Below are positions 1-6,458 of a stretch of DNA of 9,525 bases, piece after piece. The position numbers and the translations under genes were made by a program. Source of the DNA: Bacteroidales bacterium UBA5287 (GTDB lineage: Bacteria > Bacteroidota > Bacteroidia > Bacteroidales > Dysgonomonadaceae); assembly GCA_002411345.1 (NCBI GenBank), contig DHSL01000071.1, positions 1-9,525 on the forward strand. Reading direction: 5' to 3'. A model generated the notes under the pieces. That model was not told where the DNA came from and searched no databases. It saw only the letters and a program-made list of their open reading frames with translations. Every line of letters begins with the position of its first letter. Positions within the stretch are counted from its first letter, which is position 1.

Positions 1-3
1 GTC

Positions 4-22
4 CTTTTGGAACAGCCCCTTT
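4..22 (+). repeat. Left copy of a 19-bp inverted repeat at the window ends
   Basis: CTTTTGGAACAGCCCCTTT here is the exact reverse complement of 9507-9525, at the opposite edge of the window. The match stops at 23 (C here, against the T expected from 9506). It lies 20 bases beyond the sialidase stop codon. A short outward-facing repeat at both edges suggests that assembly broke at a multi-copy sequence such as an insertion-sequence terminus; that is inference, since no transposase is inside the window. It could instead be one arm of a truncated terminator hairpin. Confidence 0.6.
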
Positions 23-42
23 CAAATGATTAAAAATCAATA

Positions 43-1677
43 TTATTTTGTTGTGCGAATAATGTCAGTCAATTTCACTCTTTGGAAAGTCATATGTGCC
101 ACACTGCTTTCATATAGAATACCTACAGTTTCTTTATCAACCATAGTCATACACGAATATCCCCATCCATAATCCTCATCAAGCATAACTTGATATTCTT
201 CAGGGAATGTAAGTCCACCATCCAGACTCGCTTTTATTGTAATATGATGTCGACCTTTTGTTGTGTTTGGATTAGAGAATAGCAGTATATCTTTACCAAA
301 TACATTATCTTCAGCATTAACACTTATCAAACTAGCCATACAAACAGGTTCTTGCAACAGACTACGATTAGAAGGATGTTCCGTCCATGTTTTACCTAAA
401 TCTTTTGTAATAGAAACAGCTCGACTTCCTCCACGATCATCACGCATATTCAACATTAGCACACCAGGTTCAATCTCTGCCACTTGAGCTTCGGTAGTTT
501 TTGATCTGGCAGCATTATGAAGATTCCAAGTTTTTCCTCGATCTTTGCTGTACATGATTCCAGCGTTAGGAGTACGAGTCGAGTCAATAAATTGAATTGG
601 GAAAACCAAAGCTCCATCTTGCATCGTAATTCCTCTACCCGGTCCTTGCAGCAAGAAATACCACGAAGGATCTTTAACTTGTTCGGTCACATTGATAGGT
701 TTAGACCATGTTTTACCATCATCTTCACTTTTCACCAGCATTAGTTGTGCTGTATGATTCATATCCATGCCCGGCTGTGAATTCACCCAAGCCCGTCCAT
801 TACCCAAGCCATGTGTCCATGCAGCAACAATCCATATTGTCCCAGTTTTTTCATCAACAAGAATTGAAGGATCGCCCACTCCATTTTGTGTTTTTGGCAG
901 TCCGCCATACTCGCCGAAACTCATTGCAACACGCATAGGTTCCCATGTTTGACCTTTATCAATACTTCTGCTGACACCAATTTCAACATATTCTTGTAAG
1001 TCGACGCTACTATTATAACGAATATCATAAACGCCCAACAAAGTACCCTTATTAGAAGTTACTAATCCGGGGATTCTAAAAGCAGCAGACCCATCGTCGC
1101 CAGCTTGACGCACTCCATACCCCATTCTGTGTACATTAGATTCATCCGCGAAAGCTAATGGAGCCATTTTTGAATCGAGTTTTACAGAATTTAGTTCCAC
1201 ATCAATTTTAGAGAGCAGCGATGTTTTTGGTTTCATTTCCAGACTAATCCAGAAATAATTGATTCCAGGAAAAAGATTATAATTAGAAGTAAACACTACT
1301 TTATTTTTAGGTGATAACTTCTCAGCCACTTTTATAGAATATGACGAGTTTGCGAACCTTGTTTTTCCAGGAGAATTACTTGGAACATACTGTACAGGCG
1401 CATAATATACTTGTTCTGCTCTTTGAGCAGCCTCAGTTCCACCATAATACAGTTTAACCGCCTTAATTTCAGACAGATTGACATCTTCTCCAAATTGAAG
1501 AGTTACTTCATTCAATTGTTTTGCCTGTTGAGCTTCAATTCGGATGTAGAACAACACATTATCGGTTCTGTCGATAAGAATTGGTATTTGCGTTTGTTTT
1601 ACTTTGACCGTATCAACAGCATTAGCGCTGATGAAGGTTGCCAGAAATAATAAAATAAGCGTAATATTCTTCTTCAT
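43..1677 (-). CDS. nanH: Exported exo-alpha-sialidase (neuraminidase), GH33 family, NanH-type
   Basis: The 544-residue product should release terminal sialic acid from glycoconjugates outside the cytoplasm. Residues 1-20 form a signal peptide: Lys-Lys, a hydrophobic core, then a cut after SANA. No lipobox cysteine is present, so a soluble periplasmic or secreted enzyme is likely. Residues about 22-170 resemble the N-terminal domain of Bacteroides sialidases. The catalytic beta-propeller follows. It shows the FRIP motif at 200-203 (Arg201 of the arginine triad), a candidate acid/base Asp218 in YDIR, and Asp boxes at 238-245, 317-324, 377-384 and 424-431, plus a degenerate one at 484-491. Further probable catalytic residues are Glu396, Arg412, Arg476 and the nucleophile Tyr507 in GYSCM. 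Length and ends fit Bacteroides NanH, so it appears complete. No sialic-acid transport or catabolic gene is adjacent; trmN6 upstream is unrelated. A TATCTTTG box lies 22 bp upstream of the start. Confidence 0.95.
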   Translation of the reverse strand: MKKNITLILLFLATFISANAVDTVKVKQTQIPILIDRTDNVLFYIRIEAQQAKQLNEVTLQFGEDVNLSEIKAVKLYYGGTEAAQRAEQVYYAPVQYVPSNSPGKTRFANSSYSIKVAEKLSPKNKVVFTSNYNLFPGINYFWISLEMKPKTSLLSKIDVELNSVKLDSKMAPLAFADESNVHRMGYGVRQAGDDGSAAFRIPGLVTSNKGTLLGVYDIRYNSSVDLQEYVEIGVSRSIDKGQTWEPMRVAMSFGEYGGLPKTQNGVGDPSILVDEKTGTIWIVAAWTHGLGNGRAWVNSQPGMDMNHTAQLMLVKSEDDGKTWSKPINVTEQVKDPSWYFLLQGPGRGITMQDGALVFPIQFIDSTRTPNAGIMYSKDRGKTWNLHNAARSKTTEAQVAEIEPGVLMLNMRDDRGGSRAVSITKDLGKTWTEHPSNRSLLQEPVCMASLISVNAEDNVFGKDILLFSNPNTTKGRHHITIKASLDGGLTFPEEYQVMLDEDYGWGYSCMTMVDKETVGILYESSVAHMTFQRVKLTDIIRTTK

Positions 1678-1699
1678 ATATTTAATTTTTATAGAGTTG

Positions 1700-1730
1700 C
1701 AAAGATAATAATTTTTTATATATGAGCTAA
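1700..1730 (-). promoter_or_regulatory. Predicted sialidase promoter (Bacteroidota primary sigma)
   Basis: On the minus strand, TATCTTTG at 1707-1700 matches the TAnnTTTG -7 box exactly. A weak -33 element, TTAG, sits at 1730-1727 with a 19-bp spacer. The -7 box ends 22 bp before the sialidase ATG, giving a leader of under 20 nt. The same octamer and a similar distance are seen at coaA. Confidence 0.7.
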
Positions 1731-1818
1731 TAACGCTTCTATAAATAAAATATATATTAATTATGTAACAATATTTAGTACAATTTAATTAAAGTATGCA
1801 TAAAAAGGAATTATTCAT

Positions 1819-1927
1819 TTTAAATATCCAAGGAAGGAACAGTATGTAAAGAATCGTTATCAGTGAAAGGAGCAGTAACTCAATAATCGCTATCAGATAA
1901 TGAAGTAAGAATTCAAGAATCGCTATC
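1819..1927. repeat. Degenerate 33-bp intergenic tandem repeat, about 3.3 copies
   Basis: The core AATCGYTATC occurs at 1852-1861, 1885-1894 and 1918-1927, exactly 33 bp apart both times. The units starting at 1852 and 1885 agree at about 23 of 33 positions. An older unit starting at 1819 agrees with the 1852 unit at about 19 of 33, sharing a TATC and an AGGARCAGTA-like stretch. After 1927 similarity is lost. I see no gene in it. It could be a decayed tandem duplication, a dispersed repeat family or a protein-binding array; its role is unknown. Confidence 0.7.
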
Positions 1928-2012
1928 TAGGCGCAAATACAAAGATTAAAGATTTGGGAAGATTATGACCACATGTACAAATAAGAAGATCAAGCATTTG
2001 AGGGGAACATTA

Positions 2013-2729
2013 TCACATATGTAAATAAAAATCTTTAACTAACGATTTGAATTCAGCAGAATATTGATGTCTTGCAAGTTCGATAGTCAGAAATTGATTG
2101 ACAACTTCAGAAACGTTATTTGCAGAAAATTCCATCAATACACGTTTTGGATTTGAATCCAGAAGAGAAAAAACCGTAAGACATTTTGAGATATGCCAGC
2201 CACAATCAAGAGCTATTTGCTCAGCATCAATCTTTTGACTGAAAGGCAAAATCAGAGAAAGTTTCCCATTATCATTAACCAATCCTCTGCTCAATTGAAT
2301 CAAGTCGTTCAACGACAAAGAATCGTCATGGCGTGCTAAAGAGCGAGATTTATCAGGAGATTTCAGTGAATTAACAAAATACGGAGGATTTGACACAATA
2401 TGATCGAACCCGATATGAGATTGATTAGCCAAATTCTGAAAAGAAATATGCCTCACTATTAACCTGTCGGTAAACTGAGAACCTTTAAAATTCTCGTTTG
2501 CCTGTTCGACAGCATGCATATCCGAATCAATAGCAAGAATATTAGCATTTCGATTTTTTTGAGCACTCATTAAAGCGATCAATCCAGAACCCGTGCCAAC
2601 ATCCAATATATTTTCAGACAAAGAAACATCGGCCCAAGCCCCCAGTAGAACGCCATCTGTTCCTACTTTCATAGCACATCGGTTATGATAAACCACAAAC
2701 TGTTTAAATTTAAAATAAGGATTAGGCAT
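2013..2729 (-). CDS. trmN6: tRNA1(Val) (adenine(37)-N6)-methyltransferase, TrmN6/YfiC family
   Basis: This cytoplasmic enzyme transfers a methyl group from S-adenosylmethionine to N6 of adenosine 37, beside the anticodon of tRNA1(Val). The frame opens at 2741, but the second ATG at 2729 is preferred because it gives MPNPYFKFKQF, the usual family N-terminus; the product is then 238 residues. Counted from that start, the Rossmann-fold SAM-binding motif DVGTGSG is at about 43-49, followed by acidic Asp68 in AIDSD, and the N6-adenine methyltransferase signature NPPY is at about 114-117. The KVGTDGVLLGAW stretch before motif I is typical of YfiC proteins. The length is normal for the family. It is divergent from lon with a 119-bp gap to the preferred lon start. 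I found no convincing promoter for it. The specific substrate rests on family resemblance; a related small methyltransferase is the main alternative. Confidence 0.9.
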   Translation of the reverse strand: MPNPYFKFKQFVVYHNRCAMKVGTDGVLLGAWADVSLSENILDVGTGSGLIALMSAQKNRNANILAIDSDMHAVEQANENFKGSQFTDRLIVRHISFQNLANQSHIGFDHIVSNPPYFVNSLKSPDKSRSLARHDDSLSLNDLIQLSRGLVNDNGKLSLILPFSQKIDAEQIALDCGWHISKCLTVFSLLDSNPKRVLMEFSANNVSEVVNQFLTIELARHQYSAEFKSLVKDFYLHM

Positions 2730-2754
2730 TGTAAAAATCATTAATCATTAATTC

Positions 2755-2770
2755 TGGCACGAATTTTGGA
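2755..2770 (+). promoter_or_regulatory. Sigma-54-like -24/-12 element upstream of lon
   Basis: TGGCACGAATTTTGGA follows the sigma-54 pattern TGGCACR-N4-TTGCW. The -24 half is perfect, with its GG at 2756-2757. The -12 half reads TTGGA, one mismatch, with its GG at 2768-2769, exactly 12 bp from the -24 GG. The predicted transcription start is near 2781, upstream of both candidate lon starts. The mismatch falls on the usually conserved C of the -12 GC, so the site may be weak or need a strong activator. A tandem TCATTAA repeat (2739-2752) precedes it. Confidence 0.5.
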
Positions 2771-2819
2771 ACCATAGAATATAAATAAGTACAAAAATAG
2801 CAATTATTAAGGATTATGC

Positions 2820-2827
2820 TAACTTTG
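2820..2827 (+). promoter_or_regulatory. Possible primary-sigma -7 box for lon
   Basis: TAACTTTG is an exact TAnnTTTG match, ending 21 bp before the ATG at 2849, the same distance as at coaA. It overlaps the first codons of the longer possible lon frame (ATG at 2816), so transcripts from it could only be translated from 2849. No TTTG is seen at the expected -33 position, which lowers confidence. Confidence 0.45.
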
Positions 2828-2848
2828 TTCAACAAACAAATAAATTAT

Positions 2849-5311
2849 ATGTTTAAGAAACTCAACATTTCCAATGACGATAGTGATCAAAGCGTTATTT
2901 CATTTATTGCAAATGATATCGTTGATGGTCAACAAGACTTAGATGAGAAGCGAATGCCCGATTTAATTCCTATTATGCCATTGCGTAATACAATTGTTTT
3001 TCCGGGAAGCAGTCTGCCCATCTCTGTCGGCAGAGATAAATCATTGAAACTTGTAAAAGCTTTAGGAAAAACCCCAAAATATATAGGATTAGTCTGCCAA
3101 AAAGACACTAGCGTAGAAGAGCCCACTTCTAAAGACCTATATAATATAGGAGTAATTGCCGAAGTTATACGTGTAATTGAGCTTGCCGACAACAATTTCA
3201 GCCTCATTGTGCAGGCCAAAAAGCGTTTTGAGTGGATAGAGATGCAACAATCAGAGCCCTATTTCAAGGCCACCTATAAGACATTAGAAACCACCAAAGT
3301 CCCCAAGAACGACAAAGAACATAAAGCGATATTAGCATCGATTCGTGATGCCGTGATCCAGATGTTACATTTGTTGGGAGAGCCCCCCAAGGAGTTACTT
3401 CGTACAATAAACGACGAAGCCTTTGAGAATATGCTTATCAGTTATTGCGGCACCAATCTGCCCATTGAAAGCAGAGAAAAGCAAGAATTGCTATCCATCA
3501 ATGATGAGAAAGAGCAAGCTTATAGAATGTTGATGATATTGAATCGCGAGAATCAAGTGTTAGAGCTCAAGATGAACATCCAGTTGAAGACACGTGAAGA
3601 TTTGAATCAGCAACAGAAAGAATACTATTTGCAGCAGCAGATTCGTACAATTCAAGAAGAATTAGGTGGGAACACCCAGCAGATTGAGATTAATACGTTC
3701 CGCAAAAAAGCATTCAAAAAGAAATGGAAAGAATCAGTAATCGAGATATTTGATAAAGAGCTCAAGAAATTGGAGCGATTGAATCCCCAGTCGCCCGATT
3801 ACTCCGTGCAGTATGGCTATCTTGAAAACATTCTTGATTTGCCATGGAGCGAATACACCAAAGACAATTTCAATCTTCATAATGCTCAGAAGATCCTCGA
3901 CAAAGACCATTTTGGTATGGAGAAAGTCAAAGAACGTATTATTGAGCATTTGGCAGTATTGAAATTAAAAGGCGATTTAAAAGCCCCAATCATTTGTTTG
4001 TATGGACCTCCCGGCGTTGGTAAGACCTCCCTTGGGAAGTCCATTGCCAAGTCGTTGAACAGAAAATACGTACGTATATCGTTAGGTGGATTGCATGACG
4101 AAGCCGAAATCAGAGGTCACCGACGCACCTATATTGGCGCCATTCCAGGTCGCATTATAGAAAACATAAAGAAAGCCGGTTCATCCAATCCCGTATTTGT
4201 TCTTGACGAAATAGACAAGATAGGGAGCGATTTCAGGGGTGATCCATCATCAGCGTTGCTTGAAGTATTAGATCCCGAGCAGAACAGTACATTTCATGAC
4301 AACTACTTATCGATAGACTACGACCTGTCGAAAGTACTATTTATTGCCACTGCAAACAACTTGAACACCGTGCCACAACCGTTGCTCGACAGAATGGAGT
4401 TAATAAATGTAGGCGGTTACATTGCAGAAGAAAAGATTGAGATAGCCTATCGTCATTTAGTTCCAAAAGAATTAGAGAGTCACGGCATAAGTAAGAAAGA
4501 ATTTAAGATATCCAAACCCGCCATTCGCAAGATAATAGAAGACTACACCCGTGAGTCAGGCGTGCGCGAGTTGGATAAGAAAATCGCCAAGATAATGCGT
4601 AAGATTGCCCGTAAGATAGCATCAGAAGAAAACTATCCCAAAACCCTTCAACCCGATAATTTGAAAGAATATCTGGGTCCCGAGGAATACAACAAAGACA
4701 TGTATCAAGGCAACGAATACGCCGGTGTTGTTACCGGATTAGCCTGGACAGCCGTAGGAGGTGAAATTTTGTTTGTAGAAGGATCATTAAGCAAAGGTAA
4801 AGGATCCAAGCTCACATTAACCGGCAACTTAGGCGATGTAATGAAAGAATCAGCCATGCTTGCAATGGAATATATACATTCCCATTCAGACGAGATAGGT
4901 ATTGATTCAGATATATTTGAGAACTGGAACACCCACATTCACGTACCCGAAGGCGCCATCCCCAAAGACGGTCCCTCGGCCGGAATAACCATGGTTACCT
5001 CCCTTGCCTCGTTGTATACACAGCAAAGGGTGAGACCCAATTTAGCAATGACCGGAGAGATCACCCTAAGAGGCAAAGTGTTGCCTGTTGGAGGAATTCG
5101 TGAAAAGATTCTAGCAGCCAAAAGAGCCGGTATAAAAGAGATTATATTAAGTGAAGAGAACAAAAAAGACATAGAAGAAATTAAGGGCGAATATGTAGTA
5201 GGCTTAGAATTTCATTATGTAACAGACATTAAAGAAGTATTGGATATTGCTTTACTCAAAGAAAAAGTAAAAAATCCAAAGAATTTAATTTTAAAGAAAG
5301 AAGAAAAATAA
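2849..5311 (+). CDS. lon: ATP-dependent Lon protease (endopeptidase La)
   Basis: Lon is a cytoplasmic AAA+ serine protease that unfolds and degrades misfolded and short-lived regulatory proteins. The frame opens at 2816 (831 residues), but the ATG at 2849 is preferred (820 residues): the upstream ATG has an AAGGA only 2 nt away, too close to act as a ribosome-binding site, and a -7-like box overlaps its codons. In numbering from 2816, the N-terminal substrate-binding domain begins around 50 (PIMPLRNTIVFPG). A helical, probably coiled-coil stretch covers about 230-320. Walker A GPPGVGKTS is at 397-405, Walker B FVLDEID at 461-467 and the likely arginine finger is Arg526. The proteolytic dyad is Ser721 (DGPSAG) and Lys764, 43 residues apart as in E. 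coli Lon. All key residues are present. A short Lys-rich tail follows the protease domain. Upstream sits a sigma-54-like element. Confidence 0.97.
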   Translation: MFKKLNISNDDSDQSVISFIANDIVDGQQDLDEKRMPDLIPIMPLRNTIVFPGSSLPISVGRDKSLKLVKALGKTPKYIGLVCQKDTSVEEPTSKDLYNIGVIAEVIRVIELADNNFSLIVQAKKRFEWIEMQQSEPYFKATYKTLETTKVPKNDKEHKAILASIRDAVIQMLHLLGEPPKELLRTINDEAFENMLISYCGTNLPIESREKQELLSINDEKEQAYRMLMILNRENQVLELKMNIQLKTREDLNQQQKEYYLQQQIRTIQEELGGNTQQIEINTFRKKAFKKKWKESVIEIFDKELKKLERLNPQSPDYSVQYGYLENILDLPWSEYTKDNFNLHNAQKILDKDHFGMEKVKERIIEHLAVLKLKGDLKAPIICLYGPPGVGKTSLGKSIAKSLNRKYVRISLGGLHDEAEIRGHRRTYIGAIPGRIIENIKKAGSSNPVFVLDEIDKIGSDFRGDPSSALLEVLDPEQNSTFHDNYLSIDYDLSKVLFIATANNLNTVPQPLLDRMELINVGGYIAEEKIEIAYRHLVPKELESHGISKKEFKISKPAIRKIIEDYTRESGVRELDKKIAKIMRKIARKIASEENYPKTLQPDNLKEYLGPEEYNKDMYQGNEYAGVVTGLAWTAVGGEILFVEGSLSKGKGSKLTLTGNLGDVMKESAMLAMEYIHSHSDEIGIDSDIFENWNTHIHVPEGAIPKDGPSAGITMVTSLASLYTQQRVRPNLAMTGEITLRGKVLPVGGIREKILAAKRAGIKEIILSEENKKDIEEIKGEYVVGLEFHYVTDIKEVLDIALLKEKVKNPKNLILKKEEK

Positions 5312-5485
5312 TAAAACAGTGTGTCTATTTGCGCAATTGGTTTTTATTATTTTCACATCACTTCACATAATTAAAGACAAAGTGATTTAGCACTTCAGTG
5401 AGAGGAGCGTGAGAGGAAGACTAGAAATATTAGTTGTGAAAGGATGTTAAATATTATAACAAGGTAACATTTTAATATTTATAAA
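5312..5485. other. Convergent intergenic region with short repeats, no gene seen
   Basis: This stretch lies between the lon stop and the shared terminator and would be a long lon 3' untranslated region. It has an inverted repeat ATCACTT (5357-5363) / AAGTGAT (5380-5386). GTGARAGGA occurs at 5398-5406, 5409-5417 and 5436-5444. TCAGTGAGAGGAGC (5395-5408) matches 1860-1873 at 13 of 14 positions. The DNA resembles dispersed non-coding repeats; no function can be assigned and no coding frame is convincing. Confidence 0.5.
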
Positions 5486-5521
5486 AAAGAAAGGTCTCTT
5501 GAATTCAAGAGGCCTTTCTTT
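5486..5521. terminator. Bidirectional intrinsic terminator between lon and the sigma factor gene
   Basis: Two 18-nt arms (5486-5503 and 5504-5521) are reverse complements with one position that forms a U-G wobble in plus-strand RNA. The turn is the GAATTC centre. Leftward RNA has a strong U-rich tract after the hairpin (complement of the A-run at 5483-5488), suiting the sigma factor gene that ends about 15 bp away. Rightward RNA has a shorter U-rich tail (CTTTCTTTG), suiting lon, whose stop is about 175 bp upstream. Confidence 0.85.
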
Positions 5522-5534
5522 GTAACTAATCTTT

Positions 5535-6056
5535 TCATTTTTCTTTATAGTATCTAAAATCTTTCAGCATTTCCTGGAGACGTTTACGAGCAAAGAAGAT
5601 TCTGCTTTTAACTGTTCCTATTGGTAAATCCAAATGTTGAGCAATTTCTTCGTACTTATATCCAGATACGTGCATTGAGAAGGGGATTTTATACTCATTT
5701 GAAAAACTATTTATTGCCGTATTTATTTCTTTAATAGTATACGCTCCATCCGGAGTATCAAATCCGGAATCCTGCGGTAAATTCAAATGATACAAGTTCT
5801 CTGTTTTATCAATGATAGTCTGACTTCTTACAATTTTGCGGTAATTATTAACAAAAATATTATGCATAATAGTGAATACCCAACCTTTGAAATTCACATT
5901 TTCATAATATTTTTCTTTGTTGTCCAATACTCTAAGAGTTGTTTCCTGCAACAGGTCTTTAGCTTCCTCCCTATTGGCAGTAAGTGTTAACGCAAAATTC
6001 ATCATATTGTCTTGCAAACCAAGTAGTTTTGTTTCGAATGAATTAGTTGCTTCCAT
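5535..6056 (-). CDS. ECF-type RNA polymerase sigma factor
   Basis: The 173-residue protein has the two-domain layout of extracytoplasmic-function sigma factors, which redirect RNA polymerase to particular promoters. Sigma region 2 covers about 14-78, with the core-binding DLLQETTLRVL at 34-44 and the promoter-melting/-10 recognition helix around WVFTIMHNIFVNNYRK at 59-74. A linker rich in polar residues (about 79-110) leads to region 4, whose helix-turn-helix YEEIAQHLDLPIGTVKSRIFFARKRL (about 135-160) would read the -35 element. The length is normal and nothing is missing. There is no adjacent anti-sigma factor: the gene is flanked by convergent lon and divergent htpG, with its own promoter and terminator. 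Control by a distant regulator or by expression level is inferred. Its regulon cannot be told from the sequence, so no gene symbol is given. The start at 6056 is the first ATG of a good family N-terminus. Confidence 0.93.
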   Translation of the reverse strand: MEATNSFETKLLGLQDNMMNFALTLTANREEAKDLLQETTLRVLDNKEKYYENVNFKGWVFTIMHNIFVNNYRKIVRSQTIIDKTENLYHLNLPQDSGFDTPDGAYTIKEINTAINSFSNEYKIPFSMHVSGYKYEEIAQHLDLPIGTVKSRIFFARKRLQEMLKDFRYYKEK

Positions 6057-6121
6057 AATTCTTATATTTTATTGTGTTAAAGACAAGTGTGGTTTATTCT
6101 CTAAATTTTACTCGTCTCTCA

Positions 6122-6154
6122 CAAAGATAATAAGATATATTTATAATTATCAAA
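6122..6154 (-). promoter_or_regulatory. Predicted promoter of the ECF sigma factor gene
   Basis: On the minus strand, TTTG (6154-6151), a 21-bp spacer and TATCTTTG (6129-6122) match the Bacteroidota primary-sigma promoter closely. This is the best such promoter in the window. The start codon lies 65 bp beyond the -7 box, giving a leader of about 55-60 nt. Expression by the primary sigma factor rather than by autoregulation is suggested. Confidence 0.75.
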
Positions 6155-6421
6155 TAATTCTTATTCAAAAACATATAAAGAGTGTTAATAAAATTATTAA
6201 ACAATTATAATGTTGATTATCAGCCACTTTTAACTCATTTTTAACAAAAACAATCACTCTATAATCAATAGATTTTGCCTATATCTATTTTACCATAATT
6301 TGTTACATAAATATTACAAAACAGATATTATTTATTTTTTAGTCACAAGTAAATTGTTTGAATTTGTTTACCAGAGCAAGTTTTTTAACACTTGAGATTT
6401 AACTAAAATATTAAAAAACCA

Positions 6422-6439
6422 TTCTTTTGTTAAAAAGAA
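6422..6439. repeat. Short inverted repeat in the htpG promoter region
   Basis: TTCTTTT (6422-6428) and AAAAGAA (6433-6439) are perfect 7-bp inverted arms around GTTA. The site overlaps the candidate -33 element at 6426-6429 and lies about 20 bp upstream of the sigma-54 -24 element. It could be an operator, but such AT-rich palindromes also arise by chance. Confidence 0.35.
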
Positions 6440-6458
6440 CCTGTCAGTTTTATCTTGT
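6426..6458 (+). promoter_or_regulatory. Possible primary-sigma promoter of htpG
   Basis: TTTG (6426-6429), a 21-bp spacer and TATCTTGT (6451-6458) resemble the sigma factor gene promoter, with the same spacing and 6 of 8 matches in the -7 box. Its -7 end overlaps the first base of the sigma-54 -24 element, so two polymerase forms could not bind together. Confidence 0.45.

Larger units (their letters stand above)
1678..2012. other. 335-bp intergenic region with promoter and tandem repeat, no gene seen
   Basis: This gap separates the trmN6 stop from the sialidase start; both genes run leftward. The part nearest the sialidase (about 1680-1800) is very AT-rich and holds its promoter. The middle (about 1819-1950) holds the degenerate 33-bp repeat. 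I see no coding frame of useful length, no tRNA and no clear hairpin terminator after trmN6, so termination there may be rho-dependent, or transcription may run on toward the sialidase. Confidence 0.7.

Noticed and set aside
91..105. Minus-strand TGGCAC inside the sialidase gene as another sigma-54 site
   Set aside because: There is no TTGC at the required distance, and it is coding sequence far from any start.
263..938. Plus-strand open frames of 74-76 codons opposite the sialidase gene
   Set aside because: They lie antisense to a clear GH33 gene, have no recognisable domain and no promoter-like signals.
1852..1927. CRISPR array suggested by the evenly spaced 33-bp repeats
   Set aside because: The conserved core is only 10 bp, the rest of each unit is also partly similar rather than unique spacer, and no cas gene is present.
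2769..2795. A leftward primary-sigma promoter for trmN6 (TTTG at 2795-2792 with TATGGTTC at 2776-2769)
   Set aside because: The spacer is only 15 bp and the -7 box has two mismatches, so support is too weak.
2809..2813. AAGGA as a Shine-Dalgarno site for a lon start at 2816
   Set aside because: Only 2 nt separate it from the ATG, too few for ribosome positioning, and Bacteroidota rarely depend on such sites.
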